Translations under genes and position numbers: made by a program
In this document: positions 27,292 through 35,823 of the stretch, one piece after another
How positions within the stretch are numbered: position 1 is the stretch's first letter
Layout: every line of letters begins with the position of its first letter
The notes under the pieces: model-generated
Database searches by the model: none
Told to the model about the DNA's origin: nothing
What the model saw: the letters and a program-made list of their open reading frames with translations, nothing else
Source: Streptococcus sp. LPB0220
GTDB taxonomy: Bacteria > Bacillota > Bacilli > Lactobacillales > Streptococcaceae
Reading direction: 5' to 3'
NCBI RefSeq assembly: GCF_008727815.1
Contig: NZ_CP044230.1
Span: 2,069,381-2,133,380, forward strand
Length of the DNA: 64,000 nucleotides

Positions 27292-27825
27292 ATGACTGAG
27301 AGCAATAAACGATTAAAAACAAAACGAAATATCGAGGAGGCGATGGTTCGACTACTAGAAAAGGAATCATTCGACCAAATCACAACGGTTGAGTTAGCAC
27401 AAGAATCCGGCATTAGTCGCTCTAGCTTTTATACCCACTATCGAGACAAGTACGATATGATCGAGCGCTACCAACAAGCACTCTTTCACAAGCTTGAATA
27501 TATCTTTGACAAACACCAAGACGACAAGCGCCAAGCGATTACAGAAGTGTTCGAATTCCTAACCAAGGAGCCCCTCTTTGCAGTTCTTCTGACAGAGAAT
27601 GGAACCAAAGAGATCCAAACCTTCTTACGACATAAATTACAGATTCTTCTGGTTGATAGTTTGCAAGAGCGCTATAGTCATAAATCATTAACAGATATTG
27701 AAAGAGTCTACAGTTCTGTCTATCTGACCAATGCCTTCTTCGGAGTCTGTCAGATGTGGGTTTCGCGCGGAAAAAAAGAAAGTCCTCAACAAATGGCTGA
27801 ATTTTTATTGAAAATGTTACGGTAA
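27292..27825 (+). CDS. TetR/AcrR-family transcriptional regulator
   Basis: 177-aa regulator. The N-terminal TetR helix-turn-helix spans about residues 7-52 (KTKRNIEEAMVRLLEKESFD, then ELAQESGISRSSFYTHYRDK). An all-helical C-terminal domain with TetR_C33-like character follows. It is divergent from the YhgE/Pip gene, and its own -10 overlaps one of two inverted operator copies, so it most likely represses itself and its neighbour. The inducer is unknown. ATG follows AAAAAGGA. Confidence 0.9.
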   Translation: MTESNKRLKTKRNIEEAMVRLLEKESFDQITTVELAQESGISRSSFYTHYRDKYDMIERYQQALFHKLEYIFDKHQDDKRQAITEVFEFLTKEPLFAVLLTENGTKEIQTFLRHKLQILLVDSLQERYSHKSLTDIERVYSSVYLTNAFFGVCQMWVSRGKKESPQQMAEFLLKMLR

Positions 27826-27831
27826 CAGTCT

Positions 27832-27862
27832 CTCCTGATCGATCTAGATCAGGAGTTTTTTT
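27832..27862 (+). terminator. Terminator of the TetR gene
   Basis: 9-bp stem CTCCTGATC/GATCAGGAG with loop GATCTA and seven T residues. Confidence 0.92.
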
Positions 27863-27931
27863 ATTAGCAGGTTTAGGTTTTAAGAAAACAAAAAGGGGAG
27901 CAAAGCCAGAAATCAACCCTTTAAGACAAAA

Positions 27932-27957
27932 TAAAAAGCCCACTGTAGTAGGCTTTC
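27932..27957 (-). terminator. Terminator of rpsD
   Basis: On the minus strand AAAGCCTAC-TACA-GTGGGCTTT (one G-T pair) followed by a T-rich stretch, 20 bases after the rpsD stop codon. Confidence 0.85.
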
Positions 27958-27976
27958 TGCAAAGTATATCTTAAAA

Positions 27977-28588
27977 TTAAAGCATTTTGTTGTAGAATTC
28001 AACGACAAGTGCTTCGTTGATTTCTGGGTTGATTTCATCGCGTTCTGGAAGGCGAGTCAATGAACCTTCAAGTTTGTCAGCATCGAATGATACGAATGCT
28101 GGACGTCCAACTGTAGCTTCAACAGCTTCAAGGATAGCTGGAACCTTAGCTGATTTTTCGCGAACTGAGATCACTTGACCTGGAGTTACGCGGTATGAAG
28201 GGATATCAACGCGTTTTCCGTCAACAAGGATGTGACCGTGGTTAACGAATTGACGAGCTTGACGACGAGTAGTCGCAAGTCCAAGACGGTAAACAACGTT
28301 ATCCAAACGACGTTCCAAAAGAAGCATGAAGTTGAAACCGACAGTTCCTTCTTTAACTTTAGTAGCTTGTACGAACAAGTTACGGAATTGTTTTTCACCA
28401 AGTCCGTAAGAGAAACGAAGTTTTTGTTTTTCAGCTAATTGCAAACCGTATTCTGACAATTTTGAACGGTTGTTTGGTCCGTGTTGACCTGGTACGTAGT
28501 TACGACGTGCCAATTCTTTACCTGTACCTGTAAGTGACAAGCCAAGACGGCGAGATTGTTTCCAAGATGGTCCTGTATAACGTGACAT
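27977..28588 (-). CDS. rpsD: 30S ribosomal protein S4
   Basis: 203-aa primary 16S rRNA-binding protein that nucleates 30S assembly. The start [20 protein letters not shown] and the S4 RNA-binding domain (about residues 94-155, [20 protein letters not shown]) are typical. The length is standard for Firmicutes. TAGGAGG precedes the ATG. It is monocistronic with its own promoter, a structured leader of about 155 bases and a terminator, an arrangement often linked to autoregulation by S4. Confidence 0.99.
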   Translation of the reverse strand: MSRYTGPSWKQSRRLGLSLTGTGKELARRNYVPGQHGPNNRSKLSEYGLQLAEKQKLRFSYGLGEKQFRNLFVQATKVKEGTVGFNFMLLLERRLDNVVYRLGLATTRRQARQFVNHGHILVDGKRVDIPSYRVTPGQVISVREKSAKVPAILEAVEATVGRPAFVSFDADKLEGSLTRLPERDEINPEINEALVVEFYNKML

Positions 28589-28743
28589 TTAAAATGTCCT
28601 CCTATAAAAATAATTTTTTGTAGGAAATAACGTTTTAGACAAACCTGATTCGTTCAGAAAGCCTTCGCCCAAACAGCAAAGGTTACTTTTCTAGCTGACT
28701 TCCTGTTGACGAGCTTCATTTTGTCCTGCTGTCATTTCGCACA
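28589..28743 (-). promoter_or_regulatory. rpsD 5' leader, candidate S4 autoregulatory RNA
   Basis: Untranslated leader of about 155 bases between the predicted start of transcription and rpsD. It contains several short complementary segments and no reading frame. In Bacillus and relatives the rpsD leader folds into an S4-binding element; position and length fit, but the structure was not folded here. Confidence 0.45.
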
Positions 28744-28749
28744 AATTCT

Positions 28750-28778
28750 ATTTTATCACGGAATAGAGACTTTGTAAA
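28750..28778 (-). promoter_or_regulatory. rpsD promoter
   Basis: Minus strand TTTACA (28773-28778), 17 bases, TAAAAT (28750-28755). Confidence 0.75.
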
Positions 28779-28794
28779 GTCCTTCAAAACAATT

Positions 28795-29526
28795 TCAATG
28801 AAATTCAGACAATAATTCTATGATTCGTTTTTTATATTGCAATTGTTGCCAGTCTCTATCCGTTGCTGGATCCCATTTTAAAGGAAGATCTGCAACAATT
28901 TCTCCAGGATTATGATTCAAGATATAGACCCGGTCACTCAACGTCAAAGCTTCTTCGATACTATGAGTGATCAAAAGAGTAGTGAGACCAAGACGTTCCT
29001 TGCTTTCCAGATACCATTGATAAAGATCCTGCCTTGTCAATTCATCTAAGGCACTAAAAGCTTCATCTAATAGGAAGACAGTATGACCCAGAAGATAGGT
29101 TCTCAATAGCGCCACCCGTTGCCGCATCCCCCCACTCAGGGCATTGGGATAAAGGTTGGCAATACTTCCCAATTTAAATTCATCTAACAATTTTAGAGCT
29201 GTAGATGTTGCCTCTTCCTTAGGAATCTTTTTTAATTGAAGGGGAAGAATAATATTTCCCAATACTGTCTTATGTTCTAACAAAAGATCCTTTTGTAGCA
29301 TATAGCTGACTTTTCCAAAGGAGATCGGGGCATCATCTACTTCTATAGCGCCCTTTTGTAAGGGAAAGATCCCAGCAATTAAATTAAACAAGGTTGATTT
29401 CCCTACCCCACTTGGACCTAGAATAGAGACGATTTCTCCTTTTTGCACTTCTAGTGATACATTGTTTAAAACTGCTTTATCTCCAAAAGAGAAACTTACA
29501 TCTTTTACGGTTAAAATATCAGTCAC
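28795..29526 (-). CDS. thiZ: ABC transporter ATPase, thiamine-precursor (HMP) uptake
   Basis: 243-aa ATPase with Walker A GPSGVGKST (about residues 38-46), signature LSGGMRQR and Walker B VFLLDEAFS. It resembles the nitrate/taurine/HMP group. It is the third gene of a TPP-riboswitch operon and overlaps the binding-protein gene by eight bases. It energises import of a thiamine pyrimidine precursor, probably 4-amino-5-hydroxymethyl-2-methylpyrimidine or a degradation product. The ligand is inferred from the riboswitch and from the THI5-like partner. Confidence 0.88.
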   Translation of the reverse strand: MTDILTVKDVSFSFGDKAVLNNVSLEVQKGEIVSILGPSGVGKSTLFNLIAGIFPLQKGAIEVDDAPISFGKVSYMLQKDLLLEHKTVLGNIILPLQLKKIPKEEATSTALKLLDEFKLGSIANLYPNALSGGMRQRVALLRTYLLGHTVFLLDEAFSALDELTRQDLYQWYLESKERLGLTTLLITHSIEEALTLSDRVYILNHNPGEIVADLPLKWDPATDRDWQQLQYKKRIIELLSEFH

Positions 29527-30514
29527 CTACCAATTCATTTGTGAAACCTTTGTCTTCTAAGTCATTTGAAACCAATCCTTGCTCTTTTGCCCAAGCATAA
29601 AAAGCATTCCAACGTTTGGAGTCAAACTGTCCCCATTTATCCTTGTCTGAAGCATATTGACTGGAAAGATATTTTTGAGAAGCTAGTACAAAATCACGCT
29701 GGTTAGCCAAAGCAGGGGCCTGTTTAATCAAGATATCTGCTGCTTCTTCTGGATGCTCTATAGCATATTGGTAGCCTTTTTTCACCGCTTGAATGAATTT
29801 TTTTGCTTCCTCTTTATGAGATTTCAAATAGTCATTGTTAGCAATAATAACAGGCGAATAGTAGTCAAATGCAGGAACAAAATCTTTCATATAGAAGAAA
29901 TTGGTTTTCATTCCCTTTTGCTCAGCCAAAATTCCATCCCAACCGTGATAAATCCAAGCAGCATCAAAGACCTTATTTTCAATCGGAGTAATGGAATTTG
30001 AATCACTATTTGGAACCAATTTTACTTGATTAAAATCAGCCCCTTCTTTTTTCATCATCGATTTGATCATTTCCAACTCAATCGGATCATTCCAGGTACC
30101 ATACTTCTTACCAACCAAATCTTTTGGACTTGTGATCGCTGCATCTTTTCTTGAAATAATCCCTGACGTATTGTGTTCGACAATAGCTGCAATAGCGGTA
30201 ATACCCGCACCTTTATCCAATTTCTTGGCCATAGAATCTTGGAAATAAATACCAAATGGAGCTTTCCCATTGATAATCAAATCAGAACTACTGTCTTCCG
30301 GAGGAAGTTTTATATCTACATCCAGTCCTGCATCTTTAAAGTACCCTTTTTCCTTTGCTACATAGAGACCCGTGTGATTGGTATTCGGGGTCCAATCTAG
30401 AATAAAATCAATCTTTTTCAAACCACTTGACGATTGCTTGACAGAATTTTGACAAGCACTCAAGAAAACAAATCCCAATATTATTGAGAAAAATAAACCT
30501 ATTGACTTTTTCAT
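29519..30514 (-). CDS. thiY: ABC transporter binding lipoprotein, NMT1/THI5-like
   Basis: 331-aa lipoprotein with lipobox FLSAC (Cys21). The domain is NMT1/THI5-like: LDWTPNTNHTGLYVAKEKGY (about residues 39-58) is the hallmark of thiamine-pyrimidine binding proteins, followed by KLPPEDSSSDLIINGKAPFG. It presents a pyrimidine precursor of thiamine to the permease. The start follows AGAGG. The 57-base gap upstream carries two 16-base near-repeats TTGACAAACTTGTAAA and TTGACAAAAATGTAAA, 32 bases apart. Confidence 0.9.
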   Translation of the reverse strand: MKKSIGLFFSIILGFVFLSACQNSVKQSSSGLKKIDFILDWTPNTNHTGLYVAKEKGYFKDAGLDVDIKLPPEDSSSDLIINGKAPFGIYFQDSMAKKLDKGAGITAIAAIVEHNTSGIISRKDAAITSPKDLVGKKYGTWNDPIELEMIKSMMKKEGADFNQVKLVPNSDSNSITPIENKVFDAAWIYHGWDGILAEQKGMKTNFFYMKDFVPAFDYYSPVIIANNDYLKSHKEEAKKFIQAVKKGYQYAIEHPEEAADILIKQAPALANQRDFVLASQKYLSSQYASDKDKWGQFDSKRWNAFYAWAKEQGLVSNDLEDKGFTNELVGD

Positions 30515-30571
30515 TAGCTATACCTCTTTTACATTTTTGTCAATTTAATTTTTACACCATTTACAAGTTTG

Positions 30572-31330
30572 TCAATCCTTTTTCCATTTTAGAATGGTTC
30601 GTTCTAATTGGTCAACGAGAAACATACCGAGTAAACTAATAGCAGAAATCAATACAATGATCGCAAACATCGTATCATACTGAAATAACTTCTTCGATTG
30701 GATCATATAGACCCCCAATCCATCAAAACCTCCTAACCATTCTGAAACTACCGTACTGATAAAAGCATAGGAAACGCTCACACGTAAACCTGCGAAAAAA
30801 TAAGGAAGCGCTGCAGGAATTTTATAATGGACTAAAGTCTGAAAGCGATTGGCTTGCATAATCTGAAACAATCTCAGAATATCTTGATCGCAATGCCGAA
30901 AACCATCTAACAGACTGACTACGATGGGAAATACAACCGTAATAATGATCAAAACCAGTTTTGGAAGCATACCATAACCAAACCAAAGAACCAGGATAGG
31001 GGCCAAGGCAATCGTCGGAATGGTTTGAATAACAACCATAAAAGGATAGACCAGATCATTCACCCATTGAAAACTATCCATGAGAATCGCAAAGCCAGCA
31101 GCAAGAAGAACCCCTATAACAAGTCCAATCAAGGCCACTTGAAGGGTAGACAAACTGTGATGAATCAGGAGAGCTCGATCTCGTACAAAGGCATTCCCAA
31201 TTTCAAGTGGCGTTGGTAATACAAATTTGGGGAGGATATTTAAAAATCCTGCTAACTGCCATAAGACAAGAAGACTGCTAAAACCTGCAAATCCTATCAA
31301 TTGTTTTGAATATCTTTTTACAAGAGACAT
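30572..31330 (-). CDS. thiX: ABC transporter permease, thiamine-precursor uptake
   Basis: 252-aa permease with about six spans and the BPD_transp_1 fold. The EAA-like loop reads FRHCDQDILRLFQIMQANRF. The ATG at 31330 was chosen because AGAAAGGAGG lies five bases upstream; a further in-frame ATG would fall within that ribosome site's own sequence. It is first in the thiX-thiY-thiZ order under the TPP riboswitch. Confidence 0.89.
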   Translation of the reverse strand: MSLVKRYSKQLIGFAGFSSLLVLWQLAGFLNILPKFVLPTPLEIGNAFVRDRALLIHHSLSTLQVALIGLVIGVLLAAGFAILMDSFQWVNDLVYPFMVVIQTIPTIALAPILVLWFGYGMLPKLVLIIITVVFPIVVSLLDGFRHCDQDILRLFQIMQANRFQTLVHYKIPAALPYFFAGLRVSVSYAFISTVVSEWLGGFDGLGVYMIQSKKLFQYDTMFAIIVLISAISLLGMFLVDQLERTILKWKKD

Positions 31331-31352
31331 CGTAACCTCCTTTCTCATAAAT

Positions 31353-31378
31353 AAAAAACGCCTCCAAAATAGGAGACG
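31353..31378 (-). terminator. Riboswitch-controlled terminator before thiX
   Basis: Minus strand CGTCTCC-TATTTT-GGAGGCG followed by six T, 40 bases after the TPP aptamer and just before the ribosome site. It is the expected expression platform for transcription attenuation when TPP is bound. Confidence 0.85.
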
Positions 31379-31417
31379 GATTGCACAAGGTCACTCATAA
31401 CGAAAAATACATTTCAT

Positions 31418-31497
31418 TTGTTTCCTACGCTGGCATTACCCAGATCAGGTGCGGTCGAAGCTTACACTTCCTCTCAGACTGTACACAGACTCCCATA
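31418..31497 (-). ncRNA. TPP riboswitch (THI element)
   Basis: The minus strand has the conserved THI-box segments in order: GGGAG, CTGAGAGGAAG, CGACC, then ACCTGATCTGGGTAATGCCA and GCGTAGGAAA. They form the thiamine pyrophosphate aptamer. It lies directly before thiXYZ and would switch the transporter off when TPP is plentiful. Confidence 0.97.
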
Positions 31498-31540
31498 TGT
31501 ATTTATTATAATAACTGATTTAGACGATAAAAGCAAGAAA

Positions 31541-31813
31541 TTAATCCAAATAACGAATTAAATTCTTCTCTGTTAAAATATCTGAATAGGTGTAAGACTC
31601 CACGTATGTATTGGCTGGTTCACCTGGTAAGCTGTTGTCGTTCGTATACTCGATAATAAATAAAGAAGGATAGACCTCAATCAAGCGTCCAAATTTATTT
31701 TTTTGACGTTTCCGTCCATTTTCAAGCGTCATTTCAACCACTTGTCCTTCATGAGCCTTGATCTCTTCTTTAATTTTTTTCATTTTTGCAACATCTGTAA
31801 ATGCATCACTCAT
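31541..31813 (-). CDS. veg: Veg family protein
   Basis: 90-aa protein of the Veg family, a small cytoplasmic SH3-like protein that in Bacillus affects biofilm matrix gene expression. Characteristic segments are IKEEIKAHEGQVVEMTLENG and GRLIEVYPSLFIIEY. It starts one base after the dnaC stop and is the last gene of the gdpP-rplI-dnaC-veg run. Function in streptococci is not established. Confidence 0.9.
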   Translation of the reverse strand: MSDAFTDVAKMKKIKEEIKAHEGQVVEMTLENGRKRQKNKFGRLIEVYPSLFIIEYTNDNSLPGEPANTYVESYTYSDILTEKNLIRYLD

Positions 31814-31814
31814 C

Positions 31815-33173
31815 TTATTGATCCTCTCTCTTTGAAATACTTGAGAATTTATTGTATTCCTTTTGGAATATTAATTCGACTGTCCCACGCGCACCTGAAC
31901 GGTTTTTCTCGATAATCACTTCAACCGTATTATTAGGCATTCCATCTTCTTCCTCTTCACCAGCTCGATCATAATAATCATCACGGTACAAGAAAGCAAC
32001 AATATCCGCATCCTGCTCAATCGATCCAGATTCACGAATATCAGAAAGAACAGGACGTTTGTCTTGGCGCTGTTCCACACCACGTGATAGCTGACTCAAA
32101 GCAATAACGGGAACTTTTAGTTCCTTAGCCAAAATCTTTAACTGACGAGAAATTTCTGAAACTTCCTGTTGACGGTTTTCTCTTCCAGTCCCTGTAATCA
32201 GCTGCAGGTAGTCAATCAGAATAAGACCGAGATTCCCTGTTTCCTGCGCTAATTTTCTTGCTCTCGAACGAATCTCAGTGATCCGAATTCCTGGGGTATC
32301 ATCGATGTAAATACTCGCATTGGCCAAATTTCCTTGAGCAATGGCATATTTCCGCCACTCTTCATCCGTCAATTGACCTGTACGAATCGAATGGGATTCA
32401 ATCAAACCTTCAGCTGCTAACATCCGGTCAACCAAACTCTCAGCACCCATTTCTAATGAGAAAATAGCCACTGTCTTATCCAACTTTGTCCCGATATTTT
32501 GAGCAATATTTAGAGCAAAGGCTGTTTTCCCTACTGCAGGACGAGCCGCTAAAATAATCAACTCTTCCTCATGTAGCCCTGTCGTCATATGGTCCAAATC
32601 GCGATAGCCTGTCGCAATACCCGTAATATCAGAGGTTTGAAGAGAGCGGGCTTCCAAGCTACCAAAATTTATATTCAAGATGTCTCGAATATTTTTAAAT
32701 CCACTACGATTTGCGTTTTCACTAACATCAATCAGAGCTTTTTCAGCACCCGCAATGATTTCATCTGAAGGACTTGCACCATCATAAGCTTGATTAATAC
32801 TTTCCGTTAATCGAGAGATCAATCGACGTAAAACAGCTTTTTCGGCAACAATCTTCGCGTAATACTCTGCGTTAGCTGAAGTTGGTACCGAATTAATGAC
32901 TTCTACCAAATAGGAGAGACCGCCAATATTTTGGAGATCCCCCTGACTATCTAAAATATTTCGAACAGTCGTCGCATCAATCGCATCCCCGCGGTCAGCT
33001 AGATCGATCATGGCTTTAAAAATCAAACGGTGCGAGTACTTAAAGAAATCGCCAGGCTCGATATATTCACGAACAAAGACCAATTTCCCCTCATCAATAA
33101 AGATGGCTCCCAACACTGATTGCTCCGCTTGGATATCCTGAGGTTGTGTTCGTAATTCCTCTATCTCAGCCAT
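31815..33173 (-). CDS. dnaC: Replicative DNA helicase (DnaB family)
   Basis: 452-aa hexameric helicase that unwinds DNA ahead of the replication fork; in Firmicutes the gene is named dnaC. The N-terminal domain (TQPQDIQAEQSVLGAIFID) binds primase. The RecA-like motor has Walker A AARPAVGKTAFALN (about 210-223) and GLILIDYLQLITG. The length is standard. The start follows AGAAAGG. Location after rplI is conserved in streptococci. Confidence 0.98.
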   Translation of the reverse strand: MAEIEELRTQPQDIQAEQSVLGAIFIDEGKLVFVREYIEPGDFFKYSHRLIFKAMIDLADRGDAIDATTVRNILDSQGDLQNIGGLSYLVEVINSVPTSANAEYYAKIVAEKAVLRRLISRLTESINQAYDGASPSDEIIAGAEKALIDVSENANRSGFKNIRDILNINFGSLEARSLQTSDITGIATGYRDLDHMTTGLHEEELIILAARPAVGKTAFALNIAQNIGTKLDKTVAIFSLEMGAESLVDRMLAAEGLIESHSIRTGQLTDEEWRKYAIAQGNLANASIYIDDTPGIRITEIRSRARKLAQETGNLGLILIDYLQLITGTGRENRQQEVSEISRQLKILAKELKVPVIALSQLSRGVEQRQDKRPVLSDIRESGSIEQDADIVAFLYRDDYYDRAGEEEEDGMPNNTVEVIIEKNRSGARGTVELIFQKEYNKFSSISKREDQ

Positions 33174-33198
33174 AAAAAAACCTTTCTATCGATCGTGT

Positions 33199-33651
33199 TT
33201 ATCCTTCGTTTACACGAATATTAATCACACCTGTAACATCTTGATAAATTTTTACAGGGACGTCAATCAATCCTGTTGAACGAATTGGAGAGGAAACTTG
33301 GATATGACGTTTATCAATTTTAATGCCAAATTGTTTCTCAAGCTCTTCTGCAATCTTTTTATTGGTAATAGAGCCGAAGGTACGGCCATCTGGCCCAATT
33401 TTTTCAGTGAATTGAACAACAGTTGCTTCTTCTTCTAATTTCGCTTTAATCTTTTGCGCTTCCGCTAACAATTCAGCATGCGCTTTTTCTTCTGACTTTT
33501 GCTTTCCACGAAGTTCACCGATTGCTTGGGCATTGGCTTCTTTCGCAAGATTTTTCTTGATCAAAAAGTTTTGTGCATAACCAGTAGGCACTTCTTTAAT
33601 TTCGCCTTTTTTACCTTTACCTTTTACATCCGCTAAGAAAATAACTTTCAT
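33199..33651 (-). CDS. rplI: 50S ribosomal protein L9
   Basis: 150-aa L9 that binds 23S rRNA at the base of the L1 stalk. The N-terminal domain [20 protein letters not shown] with the signature [10 protein letters not shown], a long connecting helix, and the C-terminal domain are all present. ATGA overlap with the end of gdpP gives translational coupling; AAGGAG precedes the ATG. Confidence 0.98.
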   Translation of the reverse strand: MKVIFLADVKGKGKKGEIKEVPTGYAQNFLIKKNLAKEANAQAIGELRGKQKSEEKAHAELLAEAQKIKAKLEEEATVVQFTEKIGPDGRTFGSITNKKIAEELEKQFGIKIDKRHIQVSSPIRSTGLIDVPVKIYQDVTGVINIRVNEG

Positions 33652-35627
33652 TCTACATTCTCCTTTTCAATAGTTACTTCGTTTTCAATAGTCTCAATCA
33701 GTTGTTGACGAATACTCATCAAATCTTGACCCTCAATTTGAGAGGCTGCCGAATTGAAATGGCCTCCTCCGCCAAGCTGTTCCATGATACGCTGTACATT
33801 GACTTTGCTTCGACTTCGTGCAGAAATCGAGACAGTCCCACTTTGATTACAAGCAATGACAAAGGTTGCTTCCACCTCAGACATGGCTAGCATACTATCA
33901 GCTGCTTTACTAATAGTTACTGAATCATAGGCTTTAGTCGTATTGGCACAAGCTACGATGATATGCGGCAAAATCTTTTCACCAGTCAAGATCAGTTCGT
34001 TCACTTCGCGGTACTCATCAAACTGAATCGCAGAGATCTCCTGGATGGTTACACTATCACTACCTCTTGAACGAAGGTAACTCGCCACATCAAAGGTCCG
34101 ACTCGTAACACGTGCTGAGAAGTTCTTAGTATCCAGCATAATCCCAGCCATCAAGACACTAGCTTGAATCTTCGTTAACCGATTTTTCTTCGACTTCTGG
34201 AACTGAATAAGTTCACTAACCAATTCGCTCGCACTACTTGCTCCACTTTCAATATAGGTGATCAGAACATTTTCAGGGAAATCATCATCCCGACGGTGAT
34301 GGTCAATGACAATAATCTGTTGAAATTCCTAATAAAACTCTTTAGAAAGGGTCAAGGCTGTCTTAGAATGGTCCACCATAATTAACAAAGAGCGATCCGT
34401 CACCATTTGCATGGCTTCCTCTAGGGGAAGGATTTTCGTTACCTGCTCTTCTTCTAGTTTCGCAATCGCTCTTGAAATATCACTAGCCATTGCATGCGGG
34501 TCATAGACCACATAAGAGGAAGCCAAAATATTGCTAGAGAAAAACTGCATTCCCACAGACGCTCCTAAAGCATCCATATCCAAGTTTCTATGTCCAACAA
34601 TGAAGACTTGATCAACGGATTTAATCTTATCCGAAATAGCTGTCATCATAGCGCGTGTGCGTGTCCGAGTCCGCTTAACAGCCGAAGCTGTTCCACCACC
34701 AAAGAAAATAGGGTTTTTCTGTTCATCATTTTCTTTGACAACTGCTTGATCCCCACCACGAACTTCCGCAAGGTTTAGGTTCAAGAGGGCCACTTTACCA
34801 ATCTCATCATGCTCCCCGTCACCGTACGAGAATCCCATACTTAAGGTAATAGGTAGCTCACGATTTTTGGCTTCTTCACGGAATTGATCGATGACTGAAA
34901 ATTTTGATTCCATCAACTGTTCTAAGACCGTGTAGTCTGTAAACAAATAGAAACGATCCATCCCCACACGTCTGTAAAACATATGGTAACGAGCTGTAAA
35001 CTCTTCTACAAAGTTGGCAATAAAACTATTGATATTGCTAATATCAGAGTCTGAAATGACATCTTCTAGATCATCATAGTTATCAACAGAAATAATACCG
35101 ATAACGGGACGAGTTGTCACCAATCCCACAGTTGCTTCATACTCACTTGAAACATCAAAAAAGTAAACAACACTAGACGTCTGATCAAAGTAAACAGAAT
35201 ATTTCTTATCGGCTACAGTGACATAATGACCTTTATCCTCAAACAGAGTATTGAGTAACTTTTTCAAGGATTCAACATCAAAGTCTCCATCATCTGTTGA
35301 AAAAATCAATTCAGCATAAGGGTTGAACCACTCTACTTCATTTGACTCTTCATTAATTTTGATAACTCCAACAGGCATTTTATCAAGGAGGGATGCTAAT
35401 CCGCTTTCTGCCTGATGATTAACATATTGTATTTGTTCTAATTCATCTAACTCTGAAATTTGTAACTGGTATTCAAATAAAGCAATCAATCCAGCTAAGA
35501 CTAAAAAAATTGCAATGAGAGTTACATAGCCTTTGCCAAAGATTCTTAAAAAAATTGCTAAAATTGCAAATGAAATAAAACCAATTAACACATAATGGAT
35601 GAACGATAAACGAAATTTTTTCATCAT
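33648..35627 (-). pseudogene. gdpP: c-di-AMP phosphodiesterase GdpP (Pde1), interrupted by in-frame TAG
   Basis: A 660-codon frame for membrane c-di-AMP phosphodiesterase: two N-terminal spans (about 10-50), a PAS-like region, a degenerate GGDEF region (about 170-300), then DHH/DHHA1. A single TAG at 34329-34331 (codon 433) interrupts it. Both sides are in the same frame and everything else is intact, so this is a nonsense change, not a frameshift. The stop falls inside the DHH domain, after HRNLDMDALGAS (346) but before the catalytic VIDHHRRDDDFP (Asp442-His443-His444) and the substrate-binding GGGGHFNSAAS. The product would be inactive unless the codon is read through. Loss should raise c-di-AMP. 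The downstream part has a TTG at 34223 but no clear ribosome site. Confidence 0.9.
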
Positions 35628-35733
35628 AAACCTCTTCTCGGAATTATACCATAATTAGAGGTAAAAAGCGAGGTTTCTCTCTATATTACAGAGAAGATTG
35701 ACCAGTCAAAAACTCTTTCTCCACTTCACTACC

Positions 35734-35763
35734 TTGTAAACAAAAGTTTACAATCGTGTAAAC
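35734..35763. repeat. Overlapping GTTTACA palindromes upstream of gdpP
   Basis: TTGTAAAC-AAAA-GTTTACAA (35734-35753) overlaps GTTTACA-ATCG-TGTAAAC (35746-35763), so three half-sites follow each other at 11-base steps. This is the most complete member of a palindrome family also seen at 39605, 51063, 53842 and, less exactly, 62928. It lies between mnmG and gdpP; the gdpP promoter is an extended -10 (TGG-TATAAT) about 90 bases further on. Confidence 0.6.
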
Positions 35764-35787
35764 AACAGCAACAAATTTCAATCTATA

Positions 35788-35817
35788 AAATTGAGGCTGA
35801 AACATCATCTCAGCCTC
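35788..35817 (-). terminator. Terminator of mnmG
   Basis: Perfect 8-bp stem GAGGCTGA/TCAGCCTC, nine-base loop, then AATTTT on the minus strand, immediately after the mnmG stop. Confidence 0.8.
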
Positions 35818-35823
35818 ATTTGA

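Noticed and set aside
33648..34223. Separate gene for a DHHA1-domain protein downstream of gdpP
   Set aside because: It is in the same frame as the upstream part and continues it across the TAG; its apparent start is a TTG inside the DHH domain without a ribosome site.
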